From assembly GCA_013299105.1 (NCBI GenBank), contig JAAFJY010000007.1:1-64000 (forward strand): 64,000 nt of DNA, written 5' to 3'. The DNA comes from Chitinophagales bacterium (GTDB taxonomy: Bacteria; Bacteroidota; Bacteroidia; Chitinophagales; Saprospiraceae). Shown piece after piece: positions 8,415-15,831 of this stretch (the stretch's first letter is position 1; each line of letters opens with the position of its first letter). Both the position numbers and the translations under genes were made by a program. The notes beneath the pieces were generated by a model that was given only the letters and a program-made list of their open reading frames with translations, was not told where the DNA came from and ran no database searches.

Positions 8415-11240
8415 ATGGAAAAATGGAATCATCCCTGGTGGATTTTTTGGGCGGCTTTGTTACCACAAGCTGTACTGATGGCTTTGTATTTCCGCATTTT
8501 CACGCTCATTCAGCACGAAGTAGACGGGGAATGCCTGCAAACATGGAGCACTTACTCAAGTGCTTTGGGGCTTTTGTTTCTGGGGCAAGTGCTCTATTTT
8601 CTTTTCCTTTTGTTTCGGAAAAAGAGCGTCCACATTGGCTATTGCCTGGCGGTAGGGCTGGCTTACATCGCTTTGCTATTTTCTTATTCGATGGAAAACA
8701 GCGGGCTGATACCCTTCGACATTCCCCGTTGGATGGTACCCGATGAAGCCCATTTTTTCCCTTGGATGTTTTTGGTACCTAACCTCGCCTATGCCATGCT
8801 GGGCACAGTGGTCTATTTCACCCGGCAAGAAAGTCGTCCGGCAGCTTTTTACAATTTGCTCTATGCTTTTGCTGTGCCTGCGGGGATGTATGTGCTTGGG
8901 CAAGTAATTAGTCCCATTTTATCCACGATTGAATCGGGATTCGGGCAGCACATCTTAATCTTGGGGGTAGTGATGTGCATGGTCTTGTTTCTGTTCTTTT
9001 TTGGACGCAGTGTGTACATTTTTGCGCTGCGGAATGGCAGCAGCAATGCTTGGCAACTGCAAGTAGTCAAGGCGGTCATCGTTATTGCTTTTCCTTTACT
9101 GGGTTTACTCCTGAACACCAATGGTTGGTACAAATGGGGGCAGGCCAATATCTTCGGCAATTTCAACCACATCGCATTTTACTGGCTGGCCCTGGCCAAT
9201 GGAGTCATGCTTTGTCTACCCGACCGCCCCGAGGTGTTTTACCGCCTGCCCCTGTTCATTTTGCGTAGCATGGGCTTTAGCTATATCGTGTACTTTAATC
9301 TGGTGTTTTTGCCTTATTTGCCCTTGGCGGCCTTGGTGATCCTGGTTTTTGGCCTGGGTTTTTTGATGTTGAGCCCTTTGGCGGTGTTTTTGATCCAGAG
9401 CCGGACCCTGATCCGCGATGTGCAGTTTTTGCAGGGATTTTTCCCCCGCAGTGTGATCGGTTTAGCGGGGATTTGTGGGTTTTTGACCATACCTGCATGG
9501 CTTACTTTTTCCAATATTCTGGACCGCCGCACCCTTGATCAGGCCTTGGATTATGTGTATCAGCCCGATTTGTCGGATGAAAAAGCCAAAAAAATTGCCC
9601 CTTGGCGCATCCGACGGGTATTGGACAATGCCGAGACCAACCAGCAACGGCAAGATCTTTTTGAACAGCGCAAAGGTCAACCCCTGCTCTCGTTTTACTA
9701 CAATGTCATCGTACTCAATAACCTGAGCCTGTCGCAAAGCAAGTCTGAAACCCTGGCCAATGTTTTCCTGGGAGAACAAAACCAGCCCTTTGACCAAATC
9801 CGGGAATGGGAAGAAGCCGCCAGAGATACCAGTTTTGTCAAACTCCAAGACCTGCGCAGTCAAAGTAAATTCAATGCCCAACTCCAGCAATGGGAAAGCA
9901 CCCTCGAACTGGACATTTACAACCCCATCGAGACCATGCAGGAGTTTACTTCGCATTTTAAGTTGCCCGCTGGAGGCGCGGTGAGCGAATATTACTTGTA
10001 CCTGAATGGCCAAAAAGTGAAGGGCGAACTGGCCGAACGCAAGGCTGCCACCTGGATTTACCGCCAAATTTCGATGCGCACTTCCCGCGACCCTGGCATC
10101 GTGTATTATTTGCAAAACGGTGAAGTTGCCCTGCGCGTTTTTCCGGTACAAGGCAAGGAAAGGCGTAAAACGGGCTTTACGATCCTGCACCCGGAGCCTG
10201 CAACTTTGACGATTTGGGGCAAAACCGTACAATTGGGTAGCGAAGAATCCTTGGAAAAAAGAGTAGTAAAACCCTTGTATTCCCGACACCAATCGGCGGT
10301 GTTTTTGCCCCTGAAAACGATCAGTACATTGCCAAAAGTGGAGTTGAGACCTGAATTTCACTTCGTTTTAGACTGCTCGCTTTACCAGAAAAATAAAACC
10401 AAGCTTTTAGAAAATGTAAAATACCGACTGAAGAATTTGGAGGAAAAAGGCATGGTCAGCCGCTTTCATTTGTGCAATTGGCAAACCCAAGAGTTGGCCG
10501 AAGGGGCGAATTGGCAAAAAGCCTGGGCCGAGTCACCTAGAGAAGGTGGGTTTTATGCAGAGAAAGCCATCCAGCAGATTTTGTACCAAGCCCGGCAAAG
10601 GCTGCGGAAAACTTATCCGGTGATTGTATTGGTTTCGGATGGAGCAGGCCCAGCCATCCTGGGCTCAAATCTAGCCAACTGGGAGGCATTGAGCCTTTTT
10701 GCGCCCAATGTTTACGAAATGGAGGCCAACGGAGACTTGCTGGCGCACCCCTTTTCCGATGTAAAAAGCAGCTTGAAAATCGAAGACTTGGACCTGGGTT
10801 TACCAACTGAGGCCCTGGCTTGGCCCAATGCTCAAAAAGCCCAGGCTTACTTGCCCGATGGCACGGAAGGCCGCTTGGTATTGCTGAAAAACACCCCAAG
10901 TGAAAAAGAAATCACCCAAAATCGACTCTCCGATGCCCTGGAAATCCAAGCTCAGCACTTGCAAAGTACCCTGAACCCCGGTGGAACGCCCCGGTTTTGG
11001 CAAACCCAGCTCAAAAACAGTTTCCGAACAGGTATCCTCAGCCCAGTGACAGCCTACCTGGTTTTGGAGACCGAAGCACAAAGGATTCTTCTGCGCCGCA
11101 AGCAAGCCGAAGTTTTGCGCGCTAACCAAGCCCTGGATTTGAATGAAGAGCAAGTGAGGATGTCCGAGCCGGGCTTATGGATTTTGGCCCTGTTTTTTGG
11201 CGTTTGGTTTTGGTGGCGGCGGAGATTGCCGGAACTATGA
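8415..11240 (+). CDS. MSEP-CTERM sorting domain protein, dedicated exosortase K target
   Basis: A 941-residue protein. Residues ~1-370 hold about nine to eleven hydrophobic segments. A soluble part follows with a VIT-like domain (residues ~510-620; VKGELAERKAATWIYRQI, then RDPGIVYYLQNGEVALRVFP) and a VWA-like part beginning PEFHFVLDCSLY and including YPVIVLVSDG. The last 26 residues are the sorting signal: MSEPGLW at ~916, a hydrophobic helix and RRR. This is exactly the tripartite motif-helix-arginine layout of exosortase substrates, and MSEP-CTERM proteins are the known single partners of exosortase K (established for the family). The real function of the mature protein is unknown; the VIT/VWA composition suggests protein binding at the membrane surface. 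Confidence 0.92.
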   Translation: MEKWNHPWWIFWAALLPQAVLMALYFRIFTLIQHEVDGECLQTWSTYSSALGLLFLGQVLYFLFLLFRKKSVHIGYCLAVGLAYIALLFSYSMENSGLIPFDIPRWMVPDEAHFFPWMFLVPNLAYAMLGTVVYFTRQESRPAAFYNLLYAFAVPAGMYVLGQVISPILSTIESGFGQHILILGVVMCMVLFLFFFGRSVYIFALRNGSSNAWQLQVVKAVIVIAFPLLGLLLNTNGWYKWGQANIFGNFNHIAFYWLALANGVMLCLPDRPEVFYRLPLFILRSMGFSYIVYFNLVFLPYLPLAALVILVFGLGFLMLSPLAVFLIQSRTLIRDVQFLQGFFPRSVIGLAGICGFLTIPAWLTFSNILDRRTLDQALDYVYQPDLSDEKAKKIAPWRIRRVLDNAETNQQRQDLFEQRKGQPLLSFYYNVIVLNNLSLSQSKSETLANVFLGEQNQPFDQIREWEEAARDTSFVKLQDLRSQSKFNAQLQQWESTLELDIYNPIETMQEFTSHFKLPAGGAVSEYYLYLNGQKVKGELAERKAATWIYRQISMRTSRDPGIVYYLQNGEVALRVFPVQGKERRKTGFTILHPEPATLTIWGKTVQLGSEESLEKRVVKPLYSRHQSAVFLPLKTISTLPKVELRPEFHFVLDCSLYQKNKTKLLENVKYRLKNLEEKGMVSRFHLCNWQTQELAEGANWQKAWAESPREGGFYAEKAIQQILYQARQRLRKTYPVIVLVSDGAGPAILGSNLANWEALSLFAPNVYEMEANGDLLAHPFSDVKSSLKIEDLDLGLPTEALAWPNAQKAQAYLPDGTEGRLVLLKNTPSEKEITQNRLSDALEIQAQHLQSTLNPGGTPRFWQTQLKNSFRTGILSPVTAYLVLETEAQRILLRRKQAEVLRANQALDLNEEQVRMSEPGLWILALFFGVWFWWRRRLPEL

Positions 11241-11517
11241 TTTTTGTGATTTTTATGAAGGCATGATGGCAAATATGACTTTGACAAACCAACATTTATG
11301 GCCTACCCCCTCTTCTAGCATGAAGTTGATTATGATGTATAGGGCAGATCTATTTGAAGATCCTGCCCCATACAAAAAGGTCGTGCCGGGTCACGTCAAA
11401 TTGGATCATGTAAATCACAAAAATCACAGTCCTCACAGTTCAGACAAAAACGTGGTGGTCAAGGTCATCATGGTAATCCTCGAGATCCTTTGCTGCACCA
11501 GACAAAAAAATTATGAT
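11241..11517. other. Gap after the MSEP-CTERM gene with inverted TTTTTGTGATTT repeats
   Basis: No supported gene. ATGATTTTTGTGATTTTTAT at 11237-11256 is the partial inverse of GTAAATCACAAAAATCACAG near 11410-11430. A large loose hairpin of this kind after a stop may act as a terminator. The region then runs straight into an R1 element. Confidence 0.4.
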
Positions 11518-11654
11518 TTAGGGAGCGTAAAAAATAAGGTGGATAGGTTTGGGTTTAGTGAAAAAAGATAAGCAACTGGATGAAAGGAAGTTGCGTTCTT
11601 TTTTTGCTAAATCTCAAAAACAAAGATGTCCATCTTATTTTAGCTCAAATACTT
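11518..11654 (+). repeat. R1 hairpin element, copy B (forward)
   Basis: A ~137-bp imperfect palindrome. The outer arms read AAAATAAGGTGGA and, inverted, AAAATAAGATGGACA; inner arms contain AAAAAAGATAAGCAACT and AAAAAAGAACGCAACT. The whole element could fold as one ~60-bp stem. Other copies: 12492-12628 (inverted), 13801-13939, 50657-50796 (inverted), half copy 5004-5085. Confidence 0.85.
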
Positions 11655-11663
11655 AGACAAAAA

Positions 11664-12434
11664 TCATGTCATTCTGCTCAAAAAATCCACCACCAAGGCG
11701 CTCAAAGCGGCGGGTTGATCGGCGTGGACCCAATGCCCGGCGTTGGCTATGGCTTGCAGGCTTGCACGCGGAAAATGCTCTTGGATGCTCAAGAAGTCCT
11801 CATCCAGCACATAGCGCGACTTTTCGCCGCGAATGAACAAGCTGGGCCCTTCAAAGGGGTAAGTGAAGTGCAAGTTTTCCAAAATATTGGCATAATCGCG
11901 GTGCAGGACTGGCAGGTTCATTTTCCATTCAAAACCGCCTTCGGGCATGCGTGAGAGGTTTTTGAGCAAAAATTGGCAGGTCCCCCAGTCATCAATGTGC
12001 TGCTCCAGAATGGCCTCCGCCTCCTGTCGGTTTTGCAAAGTGGTCATGTCTATGGCAAAAAGGGCCCTAAAAATATCGTCATGGCCAGGTGGATAGGGCT
12101 TGGGGGCGATGTCCACCACGATGAGTTTGTCTACCAGTTCAGGATAATTCAGGGCGAACTCCATTGCTACTTTCCCGCCCATTGAGTGCCCCAAGACATG
12201 TGCCTTCAAAATGCGATTTTGGTCCATGAACTCCGCCAGGTCTTGCGCCATTTCAGCGTAACTGATGCTGTGCACGTGGGGGGAGCGCCCGTGGTTGCGC
12301 AAGTCAATGAGGTAAACTTGCCATTTTTCGGACCAGACTTTGGCCAGGGTTTGCCAATTGTCGAGGGTACCAAACAGGCCGTGGAGCACCAACAGGGGTT
12401 CACCTTCACCCAAAACTTTGTGGTGGAGTTGCAT
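11664..12434 (-). CDS. Alpha/beta-fold hydrolase (YbfF-like esterase)
   Basis: A 256-residue alpha/beta hydrolase from the start MQLHHKVLGEGEPLLVLHG; an upstream ATG at 12479 would add 15 residues, but the family normally begins here. Visible elements: oxyanion-hole HGLFGT, the nucleophile elbow GHSMGG (Ser84) and the catalytic histidine in NAGHWVHADQP near the C-terminus. DLRNHGRSPH is the typical strand-4 motif of YbfF/epoxide-hydrolase-like esterases. YbfF-type enzymes cut short acyl esters such as acyl-CoA or related compounds; the natural substrate here is unknown. The gene is enclosed by two R1 copies in opposite orientation, 10 bp beyond its stop and about 60 bp before its start. Confidence 0.9.
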   Translation of the reverse strand: MQLHHKVLGEGEPLLVLHGLFGTLDNWQTLAKVWSEKWQVYLIDLRNHGRSPHVHSISYAEMAQDLAEFMDQNRILKAHVLGHSMGGKVAMEFALNYPELVDKLIVVDIAPKPYPPGHDDIFRALFAIDMTTLQNRQEAEAILEQHIDDWGTCQFLLKNLSRMPEGGFEWKMNLPVLHRDYANILENLHFTYPFEGPSLFIRGEKSRYVLDEDFLSIQEHFPRASLQAIANAGHWVHADQPAALSALVVDFLSRMT

Positions 12435-12491
12435 GTGAGTTGTTTCGGGCAAAAGTAAGTTATATTTCTGGATAGGCACTTTGCATCAACT

Positions 12492-12628
12492 TAGTATTTG
12501 AGCTAAAATAAGATGGATATCTTTGTTTTTGAGGTTTAGCAAAAAAAGAACACAAATCCTTTCATCCAGTTGCTTATCTTTTTGACTAAACCCAAACCTG
12601 TCCACTTTATTTTTTACGCTCCCTTACC
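12492..12628 (-). repeat. R1 hairpin element, copy C (inverted)
   Basis: Mirror image of copy B across the hydrolase gene: TATTTGAGCTAAAATAAGAT to TTTTTTACGCTCCCTTA. Together B and C make a ~1.1-kb unit with long inverted ends. Confidence 0.85.
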
Positions 12629-12648
12629 TAAGTGTTTTCTCATCAAAC

Positions 12649-12700
12649 GTTAAGAAAACGTTCTAAAACCTCTGAGGATGGTAGAAACTTCGACGGTATG
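12649..12700 (+). repeat. Degenerate R2 end
   Basis: TAAGAAAACGTTCTAAAACC followed by TCTGAGGATGGTAGAAA resembles the R2 terminus (TAGAAACCGTTTTAAAACCT, CTGGGGATGACAGAAA). Only this end is recognisable; the remainder up to panB is AT-rich with no gene. Confidence 0.45.
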
Positions 12701-12912
12701 AACCCTAAATTCTTTAACTTTATTTGCTAAAACGTATAAGAAAATTTCGACTGAGTAAAAAACTACTCCAGTGGAGTACCTGATGGGTTTTACGACTCCC
12801 TTCATGAAGTCCTCTCTCCTACCCTTTTCACGCCCAAACCTGGGATTTGTCCCATTCTCTCCTACTTTTAAAACAAAAACAAAACCCTGGTGTGTCATTA
12901 CATCGCTTTAGC

Positions 12913-12920
12913 TATCTTTG
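12913..12920 (+). promoter_or_regulatory. -7 box of the panB promoter
   Basis: TATCTTTG matches TAnnTTTG and lies 31 bp before the chosen panB ATG, which supports the 12952 start over the longer frame beginning at 12847. No clear TTG is seen at -33. Confidence 0.5.
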
Positions 12921-12951
12921 CATCTCTTTTCGCCACCGAAATCAAATTTTA

Positions 12952-13767
12952 ATGTCGGTACACAAGGAAGTCAAGCGCATCACCACCCATGTGCTGCAAG
13001 CGATGAAAAACAAGGGAGAAAAAATTGCCATGCTTACTGGTTATGATTTCTCCATTTCAACCATTGTTGATGCGGCGGGTATCGACATCATTTTGGTGGG
13101 CGATTCAGCCTCCAATGTCATCCACGGCCACGAAACTACCCTGCCGATTACCTTGGATCAGATGATCGACCACGCTTCGGCGGTGGTGCGAGCAGTGAGC
13201 CGGGCTTTGGTGGTAGTAGATTTGCCTTTTGGCACCTACCAGGGCAATTCTAAACTGGCGCTCGAATCGGCCATTCGCATCATGAAAGAATCCGGTGCCC
13301 ATGCGGTGAAAATGGAAGGAGGTGCCGAGGTTGGCGATTCGGTCAAGCGCATCCTCAGCGGAGGTATTCCGGTGATGGGACACTTGGGGTTAATCCCGCA
13401 GTCGATCTACAAATTTGGTACTTATGCCGTAAGGGCCAAAGAAGAAGCGGAAGCCCAAAAATTGCGCGACGATGCCAAACTTTTACAAGAGTTAGGCTGT
13501 TTTGCCATCGTACTGGAAAAAATTCCAGCGCTTTTTGCCAAAGAAGTAAGCGAAAGCCTTTACGTCCCGACCATTGGTATTGGTGCTGGCAAGCATTGCG
13601 ATGGTCAGGTGTTGGTAACCCACGACATGTTGGGCATCAACAAAGAGTTTTCACCACGTTTTCTGCGCAGGTATGCCAATTTGTACGATCAAATTTTCTC
13701 TGCAACTGAAAACTACATCAAAGACGTCAAAAGCAACGATTTTCCCAACGACCAAGAGCAATATTAG
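12952..13767 (+). CDS. panB: 3-methyl-2-oxobutanoate hydroxymethyltransferase
   Basis: A 271-residue TIM-barrel enzyme that transfers a hydroxymethyl group from methylenetetrahydrofolate to alpha-ketoisovalerate, giving ketopantoate for pantothenate and CoA synthesis. Signatures: [12 protein letters not shown], the Mg-binding [20 protein letters not shown] (Asp51), [28 protein letters not shown] and the catalytic-glutamate strand [10 protein letters not shown]. Length is normal. The frame is open for 35 more codons upstream, but the promoter box and the family length favour this start. No other pantothenate gene is adjacent; an R1 element follows 33 bp after the stop. Confidence 0.97.
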   Translation: MSVHKEVKRITTHVLQAMKNKGEKIAMLTGYDFSISTIVDAAGIDIILVGDSASNVIHGHETTLPITLDQMIDHASAVVRAVSRALVVVDLPFGTYQGNSKLALESAIRIMKESGAHAVKMEGGAEVGDSVKRILSGGIPVMGHLGLIPQSIYKFGTYAVRAKEEAEAQKLRDDAKLLQELGCFAIVLEKIPALFAKEVSESLYVPTIGIGAGKHCDGQVLVTHDMLGINKEFSPRFLRRYANLYDQIFSATENYIKDVKSNDFPNDQEQY

Positions 13768-13800
13768 CGATTGGTTACAACGTTTTGAAAAACTTTGGTG

Positions 13801-13939
13801 TAAGGGAGCGTAAAAAAATAAGGTGGACAGGTTTGGGTTTAGTGAAAAAAGATTAGCAACTGACTGGAAGGAAGTGGTGTTCTTTTTTTGCGAAACCTCA
13901 AAAACAAAGATGTCCATCTTATTTTAGCTCAAATACAAA
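13801..13939 (+). repeat. R1 hairpin element, copy D (forward)
   Basis: TAAGGGAGCGTAAAAAAATA through ATCTTATTTTAGCTCAAATA, same orientation as copy B. It fills nearly the whole spacer between panB and mltG and may act as the panB terminator. Confidence 0.85.
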
Positions 13940-13993
13940 GACAAAAGTTTTCTATCCATTCCTTACACACCCACGCTACGAAAACACACGACA

Positions 13994-15013
13994 ATGAAGA
14001 AACTGGGCTTGTTCCTACTGGTAATGTTACTGGGTGCTGTTGCACTATATTATTTTTTATTGGGCAATTCAAAAGTTCCGGCCTCGATTGGCAATGATTA
14101 TTATGTACACATCCCCACCAATTCAACCTATGAAGAAGTGGTAGCACTGCTGAAAAAAGATGGCGTTGTCAAAAATACAAGCCTCTTCAATAAGCTGGCT
14201 GATTACATGAAATACAAGCGCGATCCCATGCGCAGCGGTCGTTTCAAAGTAGAGCCCGGTTGGGATATGATCCGCTTGATTCGCCAATTGCGCAATGGCG
14301 AACAGAGCCCTGTCAAAGTAGTGTTGACTACCGAGCGTACTGTTGATGAGGTGGCAGTAAAAGTTTCCCGCTTCATCGAAGCCGATTCAAATAGCCTGAA
14401 GGCCCTGTTTCACAATGACGCTTATTTGAGCAAAATTGGATTTAACCAAGACAACCTGATGAGCGTTTTCATCCCCAATACGTACAATGTTTATTGGAAC
14501 CTCAGCCCAGAGGGTTTCATGGAGCGCATGTTGGTCGATCACAAAGCCTTTTGGAATGAACGCCGCTTAAAAAAGGCCAAAGCAATGGGCATGACGCCCG
14601 AAGAAGTGTACACCTTGGCTTCGATTGTGGAGAAAGAGACCTTACAAAACAAGGAAAAACCAGTCATTGCAAGGGCTTATCTCAATCGCCTGAAAATCAG
14701 TATGAAACTACAGGCCGATCCCACTGCTGTTTTTGCCACCAAGGATTTTACAACAAAGCGAGTGACCTTGGCCCATACTACTTTTGATTCACCTTACAAT
14801 ACTTATATGTACGCTGGTTTACCACCAGGGCCGATTTCGATCGCTTCTATTTCAAGCATCGATGCCGTATTGAACCCTGCTGACAACAACTACATCTATT
14901 TCTGTGCGGTAGGTGATGAATCGGGCTTACATGCATTCGCCGAATCATACGAGCAACATTTGCAGAACATCCGCCAATACGTGGCCAACCTAGAAGCACG
15001 TGGTTTGAGGTAG
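13994..15013 (+). CDS. mltG: Endolytic murein transglycosylase
   Basis: A 339-residue YceG/MltG protein anchored by one N-terminal membrane helix (residues ~4-23) with a periplasmic catalytic part. A LysM-like segment (residues ~35-110; YYVHIPTNSTYEEVVALL) precedes the YceG domain. The catalytic glutamate is in LASIVEKET (Glu213 by alignment to the known E. coli site), followed by YLNRLKISMKLQADPTAVF and the closing YNTYMYAGLPPGPIS motif. MltG cuts nascent glycan strands inside the sacculus and ends their elongation. The gene is convergent with the methyltransferase downstream (17 bp between stops), so neither has room for a long terminator. Confidence 0.95.
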   Translation: MKKLGLFLLVMLLGAVALYYFLLGNSKVPASIGNDYYVHIPTNSTYEEVVALLKKDGVVKNTSLFNKLADYMKYKRDPMRSGRFKVEPGWDMIRLIRQLRNGEQSPVKVVLTTERTVDEVAVKVSRFIEADSNSLKALFHNDAYLSKIGFNQDNLMSVFIPNTYNVYWNLSPEGFMERMLVDHKAFWNERRLKKAKAMGMTPEEVYTLASIVEKETLQNKEKPVIARAYLNRLKISMKLQADPTAVFATKDFTTKRVTLAHTTFDSPYNTYMYAGLPPGPISIASISSIDAVLNPADNNYIYFCAVGDESGLHAFAESYEQHLQNIRQYVANLEARGLR

Positions 15014-15029
15014 GAAAATCACGATGATG

Positions 15030-15803
15030 TCAGGTTGGCCTCCTAAATGCTGCACAAATGATGCCAGTGGCCACTGCGGCGTTTAGAGACTCTGCTCCAC
15101 CGTTGGCGTGCCGAAGAATAGAAATGGGACAATCCACTAAAGTCAGGTTTCTAATGGAGATGCCCCTGCCCTCATTTCCGATGACCAGCAGGCTAGGCGC
15201 TTTGACTTCGATTTGAAAAACATCCATTCCTTCCAACAAAGCCCCATAAGTGGTCCACTGCGGATGATTTTTTTTCAAATCTGACAAAGAAATTTCCGGG
15301 CTTTTTACCCGCAAAAAAGAGCCCATGGTAGCTTGGATGACTTTGGGATTGTAAAGGTCCACGGTGTCGGGTGAACGAAAAACCTGGGGGATACCAAACC
15401 AGTCGGCAATGCGTAGAATGGTGCCCAAATTGCCTGGATCCTGGATGCCATCAAGATACAAAGCTAAAGTATCAAGTGGCTGAAAATCAGCAGTATTATC
15501 TGGTGTCAATACAACTACCATAGCCTGATTTGGAGTCTTTAGGCCTGAAGCTTGGGCCAGTTCGGTTTCGCTACACGTAAATAGCTCAACCTGGGCGTTT
15601 TCACACAAAGGGGCGTTTTTTTCGCACCATTCAGCAGTAGCCATTACCAGTTCTGCGTTCCAATTTTGGTGTTCCAGTACTTCGCGCACAATCTTGTCCC
15701 CTGCTGCCAGGAAGCGATTTGTAACTTCCCGGTTTTTCTTCATTAGTAACGAAGTGATATATTTGAGTTTGTTTTTTGAAACTTGCGGGTACATGCTAGA
15801 CAT
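15030..15803 (-). CDS. SpoU/TrmH-family RNA 2'-O-methyltransferase
   Basis: About 257 residues with the start taken at MSSMYPQVSKNKLKYITSL; the frame is open further upstream, but those codons overlap the divergent tamL start and are not family-like. Layout: an N-terminal substrate-binding domain (residues ~1-95) and a C-terminal SPOUT knot containing the three motifs LALYLDGIQDPGNLGTILR, LLVIGNEGRGIS and CPISILRHANGGAESLNAAV, which bind S-adenosylmethionine and dimerise. It methylates ribose in rRNA or tRNA; the target base is not readable. The start lies only 28 bp from the tamL start, so the two divergent genes share one regulatory strip. Confidence 0.9.
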   Translation of the reverse strand: MSSMYPQVSKNKLKYITSLLMKKNREVTNRFLAAGDKIVREVLEHQNWNAELVMATAEWCEKNAPLCENAQVELFTCSETELAQASGLKTPNQAMVVVLTPDNTADFQPLDTLALYLDGIQDPGNLGTILRIADWFGIPQVFRSPDTVDLYNPKVIQATMGSFLRVKSPEISLSDLKKNHPQWTTYGALLEGMDVFQIEVKAPSLLVIGNEGRGISIRNLTLVDCPISILRHANGGAESLNAAVATGIICAAFRRPT

Positions 15804-15831
15804 TAAATTAAAATACTGGGTTAAGGCGTCA

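Noticed and set aside
8390-8746. A 118-codon plus-strand frame overlapping the MSEP-CTERM start
   Set aside because: It is a shadow frame of a gene with clear membrane and sorting motifs.
12650-12898. An 82-codon minus-strand frame before panB
   Set aside because: It overlaps a worn R2 end, shows no protein-like motif and lies in a promoter region.
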